DNA of 64,000 nt from Leucobacter soli. GTDB taxonomy: Bacteria > Actinomycetota > Actinomycetes > Actinomycetales > Microbacteriaceae. A program made the translations under genes and the position numbers. A model generated the notes under the pieces. That model had not been told where the DNA came from, made no database searches, and saw only the letters and a program-made list of their open reading frames with translations. Below are positions 50,366 to 58,541 of this stretch, one piece after another. The stretch covers positions 85,690 through 149,689 of the forward strand of contig NZ_CAJVAP010000001.1 of NCBI RefSeq assembly GCF_910593785.1, read 5' to 3'. The first letter of the stretch is position 1. Each line of letters starts with the position of its first letter.

Positions 50366-51961
50366 GTGACCGAGTTCCAGAACGACATCGACGCCGCACA
50401 GCGACTCAAGGAGCAGCATGGCTCCAGCTGGGAGGCGATCAACCCCGAGTACGTCGCACGCATGCGGGCGCAGAACCGATTCAAGACGGGCCTCGAGATC
50501 GCCCAGTACACGGCCGACATCATGCGCCGCGACATGGCGGAGTACGACGACGACTCCTCCGTCTACACCCAGTCGCTGGGCGTGTGGCACGGCTTCATCG
50601 GCCAGCAGAAGCTGATCTCGATCAAGAAGCACCTGAAGAGCACCAACAAGCGCTACCTCTACCTCTCGGGCTGGATGGTCGCCGCCCTGCGCTCCGAGTT
50701 CGGCCCGCTGCCCGACCAGTCCATGCACGAGAAGACCTCGGTCCCCGCGCTGATCGAAGAGCTCTACACGTTCCTGCGCCAGGCCGACGCGCGCGAGCTC
50801 GACCTGCTCTTCTCGCAGCTCGACGACGCCCGACTCGCGGGCGACGAGACCGCGGTCGAGTTCATCCAGTCGCAGATCGACAACTTCGAGACCCACGTAG
50901 TACCGATCATCGCCGACATCGACGCCGGCTTCGGCAACCCGGAGGCGACCTACCTGCTCGCCAAGAAGATGATCGAGGCCGGTGCCTGCGCCATCCAGAT
51001 CGAGAACCAGGTCTCCGACGAGAAGCAGTGCGGCCACCAGGACGGCAAGGTCACCGTGCCACACGAGGACTTCATCGCGAAGATCAACGCCGTGCGCTAC
51101 GCCTTCCTCGAGCTCGGGATCGACAACGGCATCATCGTGGCGCGCACCGACTCGCTCGGCGCCGGTCTCACGCAGAAGCTCGCCGTCACCACCACCCCGG
51201 GCGACCTGGGCGACCAGTACAACTCGTTCCTCGACGTCGAGGAGATCTCGGAGGCCGATCTCGGCAACGGCGACGTGATCATCAAGCGCGACGGCAAGCT
51301 GCTGCGCCCGAAGCGCCTCGCCAGCAACCTCTACCAGTTCCGCAAGGGAACCGGCGAGGACCGCTGCGTGCTCGACTGCATCACCTCGCTGCAGAACGGC
51401 GCCGACCTGCTGTGGATCGAGACCGAGAAGCCGCACGTCGAGCAGATCGCCGGCATGGTGGATCGCATCCGCGAGGTCGTCCCGAACGCCAAGCTGGTCT
51501 ACAACAACAGCCCCTCGTTCAACTGGACCCTCAACTTCCGTCAGCAGGCCTACGACCAGCTCCTCGAGCAGGGGGCGGACGTCTCGGCCTACGACCGCGA
51601 CAAGCTGATGAGCGTCGACTACGACGGCACCGAGCTCGCCCGGCTCGCCGACGAGAAGATCCGGACCTTCCAGCGCGACGGCTCGGCCCGCGCCGGCATC
51701 TTCCACCACCTCATCACGCTGCCGACCTACCACACGGCCGCCCTCTCGACTGACAACCTCGCCAAGGGCTACTTCGGCGACGAGGGCATGCTCACCTACG
51801 TCCGCGACGTGCAGCGCCGCGAGATCCGCGAGGGCATCGCCACGGTCAAGCACCAGAACATGGCCGGCAGCGACATCGGCGACAACCACAAGGAGTACTT
51901 CGCCGGCGACGCCGCGCTCAAGGCCGGCGGCAAGGACAACACGATGAATCAGTTCTCCTGA
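50366..51961 (+). CDS. aceA: Isocitrate lyase, long (about 530-residue) form
   Basis: Cleaves isocitrate to glyoxylate and succinate, the first step of the glyoxylate shunt. The product is 531 residues, longer than the E. coli or Mtb Icl1 enzymes (about 430). The catalytic cysteine loop reads SDEKQCGHQDGK rather than KKCGHMGGK, and the C-terminus ends DNTMNQFS. This is the long form known from Pseudomonas and beta-proteobacteria. The GTG at 50366 follows AGAAGGAAT. Regulation probably runs through the upstream element shared with aceB and ramB. Confidence 0.95.
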   Translation: MTEFQNDIDAAQRLKEQHGSSWEAINPEYVARMRAQNRFKTGLEIAQYTADIMRRDMAEYDDDSSVYTQSLGVWHGFIGQQKLISIKKHLKSTNKRYLYLSGWMVAALRSEFGPLPDQSMHEKTSVPALIEELYTFLRQADARELDLLFSQLDDARLAGDETAVEFIQSQIDNFETHVVPIIADIDAGFGNPEATYLLAKKMIEAGACAIQIENQVSDEKQCGHQDGKVTVPHEDFIAKINAVRYAFLELGIDNGIIVARTDSLGAGLTQKLAVTTTPGDLGDQYNSFLDVEEISEADLGNGDVIIKRDGKLLRPKRLASNLYQFRKGTGEDRCVLDCITSLQNGADLLWIETEKPHVEQIAGMVDRIREVVPNAKLVYNNSPSFNWTLNFRQQAYDQLLEQGADVSAYDRDKLMSVDYDGTELARLADEKIRTFQRDGSARAGIFHHLITLPTYHTAALSTDNLAKGYFGDEGMLTYVRDVQRREIREGIATVKHQNMAGSDIGDNHKEYFAGDAALKAGGKDNTMNQFS

Positions 51962-51980
51962 GTCGCGAAGCTCCCGTCGA

Positions 51981-52016
51981 ATGGGAATGCCCCGGCCATG
52001 GCCGGGGCATTCCCAT
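51981..52016. terminator. 36-bp perfect palindrome between aceA and mcdR
   Basis: The two 18-base halves are exact reverse complements with no loop; the core is CCCCGGCCATGGCCGGGG. It lies in the 69-base gap between the convergent genes and probably terminates both. There is no T-run, so it may work by pausing or as a Rho-assisted stop. Confidence 0.7.
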
Positions 52017-52030
52017 GAGCAGGAGTGCGA

Positions 52031-52591
52031 TCAGCTGATCTTGCGCGAGTCGCGCCGGGCTGCGAGCTCGTCGAGGCCCTCGTCCGAGGTCGCGGCGCGG
52101 TGGTCGTCCATGTCGACGAGCGAGGTGGTGACCTCGTGCAGCACCTTGCCCACGGCGATCCCGAACACGCCCTGCCCGCGGCTCACGAGGTCGATCACCT
52201 CGTCGTTCGACGTGCAGAGGTAGACGCTCGCACCATCGCTCATCAGCGTCGTCTGCGCGAGGTCGTGCACCCCGGCCTCGTGCAGCTGGGCCACGGCGGC
52301 ACGGATCTGCTGGAGCGAGATGCCGGTGTCGAGCAGTCGCTTGACCAGCTTGAGCACCAGGATGTCCCGGAAGCCGTAGAGGCGCTGCGAGCCGGAGCCC
52401 TGCGCACTGCGCACGGTGGGCTCGACGAGCCCGGTGCGCGCCCAGTAGTCGAGCTGACGATAGCTGATCCCGGCCGCCCGTGCGGCGACTGCGCCCTTGT
52501 AACCACCGTCGGTGTCGGGCTGCGGCATGCCGTCGTCGAAGAGCGGCTCAGGGGCCGAAATTGCGGTCGGCGTCGACGCGAAGTTCTCCAT
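52031..52591 (-). CDS. MerR-family division regulator (McdR/Rv1830-like)
   Basis: A 186-residue MerR-type regulator. After an N-terminal 30-residue Pro/Asp-rich lead comes the helix-turn-helix (GAVAARAAGISYRQLDYWARTGLVEP) and the wing, then a dimerisation helix with RLLDTGISLQQIR. The C-terminal domain (residues 108-170) is the Rv1830-type. Rv1830/McdR of mycobacteria influences cell division. The ATG at 52591 was chosen over an in-frame extension to 52930 because the family starts close to it. In Mtb Rv1829, a bifunctional nuclease gene, separates this gene from the Rv1828 homologue; here it is missing. Confidence 0.85.
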   Translation of the reverse strand: MENFASTPTAISAPEPLFDDGMPQPDTDGGYKGAVAARAAGISYRQLDYWARTGLVEPTVRSAQGSGSQRLYGFRDILVLKLVKRLLDTGISLQQIRAAVAQLHEAGVHDLAQTTLMSDGASVYLCTSNDEVIDLVSRGQGVFGIAVGKVLHEVTTSLVDMDDHRAATSDEGLDELAARRDSRKIS

Positions 52592-52661
52592 CACGACCCT
52601 CTCTTCCGGTTCCTCTGACGCTCCCTCAACGTTAGCGGCAGAGTGGTCCCGAGGCAACGAA

Positions 52662-52681
52662 CCTTCAACTATTACTTTAGG
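52662..52681 (-). promoter_or_regulatory. Possible MerR-type operator upstream of mcdR
   Basis: Plus-strand CCTTCAACTATTACTTTAGG matches the ftsZ upstream element (CTTTCAACCTCTACTTCAAGG) at most positions of CTTNCAAC-N3-TACTTNA. It lies about 70 bases upstream of the mcdR start. Autoregulation, or control by FtsR, is inferred. Confidence 0.45.
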
Positions 52682-52698
52682 CGTGTCGCGGACGCGAC

Positions 52699-53376
52699 TC
52701 ACCGCCCGAGCCGGCGTCGCAGGACGCCGCCTCGCACGGTCTCGAGCAGGCCGACGAGCTCGAGCGATCCTTCGACCCCGTGCGGACTGTCGCTGCGACC
52801 GCCCCGCGCCTCGAGCGCTTGTCCGATCAGGTCCGCGTCTCGCTCCGCCGCGACTCGCATGGCACGGAGATGGCGCGGGGTGACACCCTGCTCCGCCAGA
52901 CGCAGCAACGCGTTGAGCTCGGCGATGCACTCGTGCGGGAACACCTCGGCCGCCGGAAGCAGACCCGCGGCGATCGCCTCGCCGATGAAGCGGGACGTGG
53001 CGCCGGTGAGCCGCTGCAGCTCCTCCCGGCCGAGCAGCCGGCGCGGCGCGAGAATACTGGAGGCGTTGCGCGACGACGCACCGGGGATCACCGGATCCCG
53101 ACCGGCATCGACGTCGGCCAGCACCTCGGCGATGACGCGCAGCGGCAGGTAGTGCTCGCGCTGCAGCGTGAGGATCAATCGCAGCCGCTCGATATGAGCC
53201 TGCGAGAACTTCCGGTATCCCGACTTGGTCCTCTCGGGCGTGATGAGCCCCTGCTCCTCGAGAAAGCGGAGCTTCGACGGGCTGAGATCGCTGTACTCCC
53301 CCTGCAGGAGCTCGAGGACCTGCCCGATGCTGAGGAGGCCAGCTCCGTTCTGCGCGAGAGCCGTCTGCGCCGCCAC
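52699..53376 (-). CDS. ftsR: MerR-family regulator FtsR (Rv1828-like)
   Basis: A 225-residue MerR-type protein. The start (GTG at 53376) gives LSIGQVLELLQGEYSDLSPSKLRFLEEQG, the DNA-binding helix-turn-helix and wing, followed by the SGYRKFSQAHIERLR helix. A C-terminal effector-like domain follows (residues about 105-215). In Corynebacterium glutamicum FtsR activates ftsZ. The gene lies one base after garA, the same order as Rv1827-Rv1828. Confidence 0.9.
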   Translation of the reverse strand: MAAQTALAQNGAGLLSIGQVLELLQGEYSDLSPSKLRFLEEQGLITPERTKSGYRKFSQAHIERLRLILTLQREHYLPLRVIAEVLADVDAGRDPVIPGASSRNASSILAPRRLLGREELQRLTGATSRFIGEAIAAGLLPAAEVFPHECIAELNALLRLAEQGVTPRHLRAMRVAAERDADLIGQALEARGGRSDSPHGVEGSLELVGLLETVRGGVLRRRLGR

Positions 53377-53377
53377 G

Positions 53378-53869
53378 CTAGGCCTGGCCCGGCAGGTCGA
53401 ATCGCGAGGCGAAGAAGGTGAACTTGAACTTGCCGACCTGCACCTCTGCGCCGTCCTCGAGCCCGGCCTCGCCGTCGATGCGTCGGCCGTCGACGAAGGT
53501 GCCGTTGAGCGATCCGAGGTCGCGCACCGAGAATGCCGTGCCCTCACGGGTGAACTCGGCGTGGCGGCGCGAGACCGTCACATCGTCGAGAAAGATATCG
53601 ACCGCGGGGTGCCGACCGGCGACCGAAGTCGGCTCGTCGAGCAGGAAGCGGGCCCCGAGGTTCGCGCCGCGCCGCACGACCAGCAGAGCCGCACCCGAAG
53701 GCAGCGCGGCGACGGCCTCCTGCTCATCGATCGTGAGATCCGTCGTGCGGGCGCGCACCATCGCGCCGAGATCCTCGCGGAACTGCTGCGTCGCGCGCGC
53801 CTCGGTCTCCCCCGCGCGATGAGCCTGCTCACCAGCGTTCACGTCGTCACTCACCTCTGTTCCCGGCAT
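53378..53869 (-). CDS. garA: FHA-domain metabolic switch GarA/OdhI
   Basis: A 163-residue protein with a C-terminal FHA domain (residues 60-150: GARFLLDEPTSVAGRHPAVDIFL, SRRHAEF, GSLNGTFVDG). Unphosphorylated GarA/OdhI binds and inhibits 2-oxoglutarate dehydrogenase and glutamate dehydrogenase; phosphorylation by PknG/PknB in its N-terminal ETTSVF motif turns it off by FHA self-binding. Here the matching stretch reads EARATQQFREDL, with only one threonine and no ETTSVF. The FHA phosphothreonine-binding residues (R, S, H, N) are intact. Confidence 0.9.
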   Translation of the reverse strand: MPGTEVSDDVNAGEQAHRAGETEARATQQFREDLGAMVRARTTDLTIDEQEAVAALPSGAALLVVRRGANLGARFLLDEPTSVAGRHPAVDIFLDDVTVSRRHAEFTREGTAFSVRDLGSLNGTFVDGRRIDGEAGLEDGAEVQVGKFKFTFFASRFDLPGQA

Positions 53870-54028
53870 CTGTTCCCCGCCGCATTCTTCGCTCTACGTT
53901 ATCGCAGCGCCGACCTCGGCGCACCCCCGAATCGGCGTGGCGGAGCCGGCCTCGAGTCCGAGGGTGTTATAAGTCGGACGACGACGTGCGCATGCGGACC
54001 TCACAGCACGATCCGCCCGGGCTGCGAC

Positions 54029-55537
54029 TCAGCCCCGGTTCCCCTCATAGGATTCGAGGAAGCCGTAGACCTCGTGCGCGTCGACGCCGGGGAAGGTCCC
54101 GGTGGGCAGCGCCGCCAGCAGGCTGGTCGGGGTGGCGGCCTCCGGCCAGGCCGCCGCCGACCACTTGCGCGTGAGCGCGTCGCTGGCGCGCCGGCAGCAG
54201 CGCTCGTCCGGACAGAACGACCGCGTCCGGTGCGGGGTGTCGCGGCCGCGGAACCATTTGACCGAGTCGAAGGGCACCCCGACGCTCACCGAGTACTGCC
54301 CCTCCTTCGCCTTCTCCACACGGGAGGTGCACCAGTAGGTGCCGCCCGCGGACATGTCGGTGTACTGATACCAGGGGTTGAACCGATCGGACTGGCTGAA
54401 CACCGTGCGGGCGGTCCAGTTGCGGCAGACCGCCGCCCCCTCGAGATTGCCCAGCGCGTCGGAGGGGAAGCGCACCCCGTCGTTCTCGTAGGCCTTGATG
54501 AGCATGCCGGATTCGTGCGCCTTCATGAAGTGCACGGGCAGATCCAGGTGCTCGGTCGCCAGGTTGGTGAATCGATGGGCAGCCATCTCGTACGAGACGC
54601 CGAACGCGTCGCGGAGATCCTCCATCGAGATCTGTCGCTGCGCCTTCGCCTCGCGCAACCGTTCCACGGTGGCGCGCTCGGGCAGCAGCACCGCCCCGGC
54701 GAGATAGTTCGCCTCGACGCGCTGCCGGAGGAACTCGCCGTAGCTGCGAGGCTCCTCGTGGCGGCAGACGATGCTCGCGAGGGCACGCAGAATCGGGGCG
54801 CGGGCGTCGCGCGAAGGCAGGCTCTCGCCCAGGTAGATGCGGCCGTTGCGCCGGTCGATCACGGAGCGCGTCGAATGCGGCAGGTCGTTCACGTAGTGCA
54901 GGGTGAAACCGAGCTTCTGAGCGATGCCCGCGATCGCGAGCTGCGAGACCGGCCCGACATCGACACCGTCATGGCCGACGCTCTCGAGCAGCGCCGCCGC
55001 CTCGCGTTCGAGCTCGGCGAAGTAGTTTCCGCGCACGCGCATCTCGGCCCGCAATTCAGTGTTCGCCCGTCGGGCCTCCTCGGGTGTCGCCGCGCGTTCC
55101 CGGTGCAGCCGCTCCACCTCCTGGTGCAGGCCGAGGACCGCGCGGAGAGTATCGTCGTGCGTCGCCTTCGAGACGCGGATCGCGGGGATCCCGAGCGACT
55201 GGAACACCGGGCCGCGCTGCGCCCGCTCGACCGAGATCTCGAGAGCGGCCCGCTCGCTCGGCGCTTCGCTCGCCAGCAGTTCGTCGACCGTGCAGTCGAG
55301 CGCCTGCGCCAGCGCCCGCAGCACCGGCAGACTCGGCTCGCGCTTGCCGTTCTCGATCGCGGAGACCTGCGACGGGGCGCGGTCGATCGCCTCGGCGAGC
55401 TGTTCGAGCTTCAAACCCAGTCGGATGCGCCGCTCGCGCACCTGCCTGCCGAGGGTCAGCGCATCGGCGGCTTCCGTCCCTGCGTGCTCCGCGGACCGTT
55501 CGGTCGCGCTCATGTCCGTGAGAGTCATGACCACCAT
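54029..55537 (-). CDS. ramB: Acetate-metabolism regulator RamB (ScfR family)
   Basis: A 502-residue regulator with an N-terminal XRE helix-turn-helix (residues 28-85, LGLKLEQLAEAIDRAPSQVSAIENGKREPS), a central ImmA/IrrE-like region without a visible HExxH, and a C-terminal DUF2083 domain with cysteines (CPDERCCRR). RamB represses aceA, aceB and acetate-activation genes in Corynebacterium and activates or represses icl1 in mycobacteria. The gene is divergent from aceB. Starts at 55537, 55528 or 55513 are possible; the longest is given. Confidence 0.9.
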   Translation of the reverse strand: MVVMTLTDMSATERSAEHAGTEAADALTLGRQVRERRIRLGLKLEQLAEAIDRAPSQVSAIENGKREPSLPVLRALAQALDCTVDELLASEAPSERAALEISVERAQRGPVFQSLGIPAIRVSKATHDDTLRAVLGLHQEVERLHRERAATPEEARRANTELRAEMRVRGNYFAELEREAAALLESVGHDGVDVGPVSQLAIAGIAQKLGFTLHYVNDLPHSTRSVIDRRNGRIYLGESLPSRDARAPILRALASIVCRHEEPRSYGEFLRQRVEANYLAGAVLLPERATVERLREAKAQRQISMEDLRDAFGVSYEMAAHRFTNLATEHLDLPVHFMKAHESGMLIKAYENDGVRFPSDALGNLEGAAVCRNWTARTVFSQSDRFNPWYQYTDMSAGGTYWCTSRVEKAKEGQYSVSVGVPFDSVKWFRGRDTPHRTRSFCPDERCCRRASDALTRKWSAAAWPEAATPTSLLAALPTGTFPGVDAHEVYGFLESYEGNRG

Positions 55538-55565
55538 GTTGCCACGCCCGGAAACTTACGGCAAA

Positions 55566-55585
55566 CAGAAATACTCAGAAAATTC
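55566..55585. promoter_or_regulatory. Shared 20-bp element between ramB and aceB
   Basis: CAGAAATACT-NN-GAAAATTC, the same as upstream of aceA (50240-50259). It sits 28 bases upstream of the ramB start and about 85 bases upstream of aceB, placed to control both. TTTGC (minus strand, 55561-55565) next to it is only a partial match to the Corynebacterium RamB box. Confidence 0.6.
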
Positions 55586-55670
55586 TTCACCAAAATCCCC
55601 TTTTCGACCCCATTTCGGGCTTGAAGATGGAAACACGTCGAACAAGACGACACGAGTGAAGGATCAGATC

Positions 55671-57314
55671 ATGAGCACTGCAACGACCGAACGGCCGCAG
55701 ACCAGCACGCAGACCGGCGCCCGCCTCGAGGTGCTCGCCCCCGCCATTCCGCGGTCGGATGAGATCCTCACCCCCGGCGCACTGATGTTCGTCTCCGCGC
55801 TGCACCATCGTTTCGCCGGCCGCCGCCACGATCGGCTGGCCGAGCGCCAGCGCCGCCGCTACGAGATCGGCAACGGCCGCGATCCGAAGTTCCGCGACGA
55901 CACCCGGGCGATCCGCGAGGACGCGAGCTGGCGGGTCGCCGGCCCGGGCCCCGGGCTCGAGGACCGACGCGTCGAGATCACCGGGCCGACCGACCCGAAG
56001 ATGACGATCAACGCGCTGAACTCGGGCGCGAAGGTCTGGCTCGCCGACCAGGAGGACGCGACGAGCCCCACCTGGGGCAACGTCATCGGCGGGCAGCTCT
56101 CGCTGTTCGACGCGATTCACGGGGGGCTGAGCTACACGAGCCCCGAAGGGAAGCGCTACGAGGTCACCGCAGAGCGCACCCCGACCATCGTGATGCGGCC
56201 GCGCGGCTGGCACCTGGTCGAGAAGCACATGCGATTCGTCGACGCGCACGGCCAGGCGGGCGCCGCGTCCGGCAGCCTCGTCGACTTCGGGCTCTACGCC
56301 TTCCACAACGCGCAGCGCCTCATCGAGAACGGCCACGGTCCCTACTTCTACATCGCGAAGCTCGAGTCCAGCGAGGAGGCGAAGCTCTGGGACGACGTCT
56401 TCTCCTACACCGAGGAGTACCTGGGCCTCCCCCACGGCACGATCCGCGCGACGGTGCTCATCGAGACGCTTCCCGCCGCCTTCGAGATGGAGGAGATCCT
56501 CTACGCGATGAAGGATCACATGGCCGGACTCAACGCCGGGCGCTGGGACTACATCTTCTCGATCATCAAGAACTACCGCGGCCGCGGCGCACGCTTCGTG
56601 CTGCCGGATCGAAGCGAGGTCACGATGACCGTGCCGTTCATGCGGGCGTACACCGAGCTGCTCGTGCAGACCTGCCACAAGCGCGGCGCGCACGCGATCG
56701 GCGGCATGAGCGCGTTCATCCCGAACCGCCGCGACCCCGAGGTCACCGCCCGGGCCGAGGAGAAGGTTCGCGCGGACAAGCACCGCGAGGCGAACGACGG
56801 CTTCGACGGCACCTGGGTCGCGCATCCCGACCTCATCCCGATCGCTCGTGCGGAGTTCGACGCCGTGCTCGGCGATCGCCCGAACCAGGTCGACCGGAAG
56901 CGCGACGACGTCGAGGTCACCGCGGCCCAGCTGCTCGATGTGCGCATCGGCCGCGAGATCACGGAGTCGGGTGTGCGCGACAACGTCTCGGTCGCGATCC
57001 GCTACATCGAGGCCTGGCTGCGCGGCATCGGGGCCGTCGCGATCGACAACCTCATGGAGGACGCGGCGACCGCCGAGATCAGCCGCTCGCAGATCTGGCA
57101 GTGGATCCACCAGGATCAGGTCACCGCGGAGGGAACCCGCATCACCCGCGATTGGGTGCGGAGCCTGGTGTCCGAGACCGTGGCCGGCTTCACCCGCTTC
57201 ACCGGCGACCGCTACGACGACGCCATGGATCTGTTCGAAGAGGTCGCCCTCGGCGAGCACTTCCCGACCTTCCTCACGGTTCCCGGTTACAGCCGCTACC
57301 TCGTCGACGGCTGA
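55671..57314 (+). CDS. aceB: Malate synthase A
   Basis: Condenses glyoxylate and acetyl-CoA to malate, the second step of the glyoxylate shunt; 547 residues, the A-type, not the 720-residue G-type found in Corynebacterium and Mycobacterium. Conserved segments are LADQEDATSPTWGNVI (Mg2+ and substrate binding), RPRGWHLVEKH with the catalytic arginine, and the YIFSIIKNYR region. The ATG at 55671 follows GAAGGATCA. It ends 24 bases before the Mrp operon ends in the opposite direction. Confidence 0.95.
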   Translation: MSTATTERPQTSTQTGARLEVLAPAIPRSDEILTPGALMFVSALHHRFAGRRHDRLAERQRRRYEIGNGRDPKFRDDTRAIREDASWRVAGPGPGLEDRRVEITGPTDPKMTINALNSGAKVWLADQEDATSPTWGNVIGGQLSLFDAIHGGLSYTSPEGKRYEVTAERTPTIVMRPRGWHLVEKHMRFVDAHGQAGAASGSLVDFGLYAFHNAQRLIENGHGPYFYIAKLESSEEAKLWDDVFSYTEEYLGLPHGTIRATVLIETLPAAFEMEEILYAMKDHMAGLNAGRWDYIFSIIKNYRGRGARFVLPDRSEVTMTVPFMRAYTELLVQTCHKRGAHAIGGMSAFIPNRRDPEVTARAEEKVRADKHREANDGFDGTWVAHPDLIPIARAEFDAVLGDRPNQVDRKRDDVEVTAAQLLDVRIGREITESGVRDNVSVAIRYIEAWLRGIGAVAIDNLMEDAATAEISRSQIWQWIHQDQVTAEGTRITRDWVRSLVSETVAGFTRFTGDRYDDAMDLFEEVALGEHFPTFLTVPGYSRYLVDG

Positions 57315-57338
57315 GTCGCGAACGGTCGCGGACTCGGC

Positions 57339-57704
57339 CTACTCCGTGCTCTCGGCGCGGGCGATCGCGGGGCCGAGTTCGTCGACCGTGAGCGACTCCG
57401 GGTCGATCTGCCCGTTGCGATAGGCGGCGCGACCCACCATGTGCGCGGCGATCGGCGCGGTGAGCGACTGGAAGATGAACACCGGGATCAGCGCCGCGAG
57501 CGTCGCGAGCGAGCGCGACTCGAATGCGATCGCGGCGATCACGAGGAGCAGACCGAACACCTGCGGCTTGGTCGCCGCGTGCAACCGGCTGAGCGCATCC
57601 GGGAAGCGGAGCAGCCCGACCCCCGCCGCGACCGTGAAGCCGGTCGCCACCAGGACGCACGTCAGCGAGGCGATATCGAACGCGGTCTCCATCCATTCAG
57701 ACAT
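57339..57704 (-). CDS. mnhG: Mrp antiporter subunit MnhG
   Basis: A 121-residue small hydrophobic subunit of the multi-protein Mrp/Mnh cation-proton antiporter, with three membrane helices and the family motif GVGLLRFPDALSRLHAATKP. The C-terminus is acidic. The ATG at 57704 overlaps the mnhF end by eight bases; an upstream in-frame extension is not supported. Last gene of the operon. Confidence 0.93.
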   Translation of the reverse strand: MSEWMETAFDIASLTCVLVATGFTVAAGVGLLRFPDALSRLHAATKPQVFGLLLVIAAIAFESRSLATLAALIPVFIFQSLTAPIAAHMVGRAAYRNGQIDPESLTVDELGPAIARAESTE

Positions 57705-58008
57705 TGCTGCCCCCCCTCGGCTCGCTCGGCTCCGGCAGCCGTGCACGACGGCGCACGTAGCGGGCCACCACGATCGTCGCCAGCACCGCGGTCGCCGCGA
57801 TCACCGTCATCACCGGGATCGCCTCCGTGTGCCCGCGGAGGACCATGTCGGTGCCCACGCTGAGCATCAGGGTCGTCAGCAGCACGTCGCTGCCGATCAT
57901 CCGGTCGAGGATCGTCGGCCCGCGGACGATGCGCACCACCGCCGCGAGCGCGGTCGCCGTCAATCCCAGGATCGCTATCACGGTCACCACGGTGTGGAAC
58001 GTGCTCAT
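57697..58008 (-). CDS. mnhF: Mrp antiporter subunit MnhF
   Basis: A 103-residue three-helix subunit with the conserved VRGPTILDRMIGSDVL motif. The ATG at 58008 overlaps the mnhE stop. The long in-frame ORF that includes it extends into mnhE as a shadow. In the complex it is needed for antiport, with no separate activity. Confidence 0.93.
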   Translation of the reverse strand: MSTFHTVVTVIAILGLTATALAAVVRIVRGPTILDRMIGSDVLLTTLMLSVGTDMVLRGHTEAIPVMTVIAATAVLATIVVARYVRRRARLPEPSEPRGGSNV

Positions 58009-58541
58009 CCGAGTGCCCCCACTTCTTCGGGCGAGCCGACGGCGCGGATCACCAGCTCTTCGATGTGGAGCGTCTGCGCCCGCATCTCGCGGATCTGCCG
58101 CTGCGTCGGCGTGTTCAGCACATGCAGGTACAGCGTCGACCCGAAACGATCCACCTCGGCGACGAGCGAGCCGGGGATCAACGACACGGTGAGCCCGACG
58201 ACCGTCAGCACGAAGTCGCTGCGGGTGCGCAGGCGCACAGCCAGAATCGCCGTGCGCGGCGCCGGTCCCGGCCGCAGCGCGAGCCAGGCCACCTGGAACG
58301 AGGCGAGCATCAGATGCCAGAAGAAGAAGATGAGGTAGCGGGCCGCCCACCACAGGTTCAATCGTCCGGCGAGCTCCACCGGCGGGAGGTAGAAGAGTCG
58401 CATGGCGAGCACCGAGACGAGGATCCCGCTGAGCAGCGTGAGCCAGGACGCCTCCTGCCAGAGCATCATCCACGTCACGACGAGCCCGATCAGGAGAGGC
58501 ACCTCGTGCAGGTGCACGACCGGTTCGAACCTCCGACTCAT
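58005..58541 (-). CDS. mnhE: Mrp antiporter subunit MnhE
   Basis: A 178-residue subunit with two or three N-terminal membrane helices and a soluble C-terminal domain with STLYLHVLNTP, typical of MnhE. Start at 58541 overlaps the mnhD stop. It stabilises assembly of the antiporter. Confidence 0.92.
   Translation of the reverse strand: MSRRFEPVVHLHEVPLLIGLVVTWMMLWQEASWLTLLSGILVSVLAMRLFYLPPVELAGRLNLWWAARYLIFFFWHLMLASFQVAWLALRPGPAPRTAILAVRLRTRSDFVLTVVGLTVSLIPGSLVAEVDRFGSTLYLHVLNTPTQRQIREMRAQTLHIEELVIRAVGSPEEVGALG

Noticed and set aside
55561..55570. Classical Corynebacterium RamB box between ramB and aceB
   Set aside because: Only the TTTGC core is present; flanking bases do not match, so I rely on the shared 20-bp element instead.
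49341..57314. ParA-to-AceB segment as a horizontally acquired island
   Set aside because: No integrase, tRNA, attachment repeats or change in coding style are visible, and most genes are core actinobacterial regulators.
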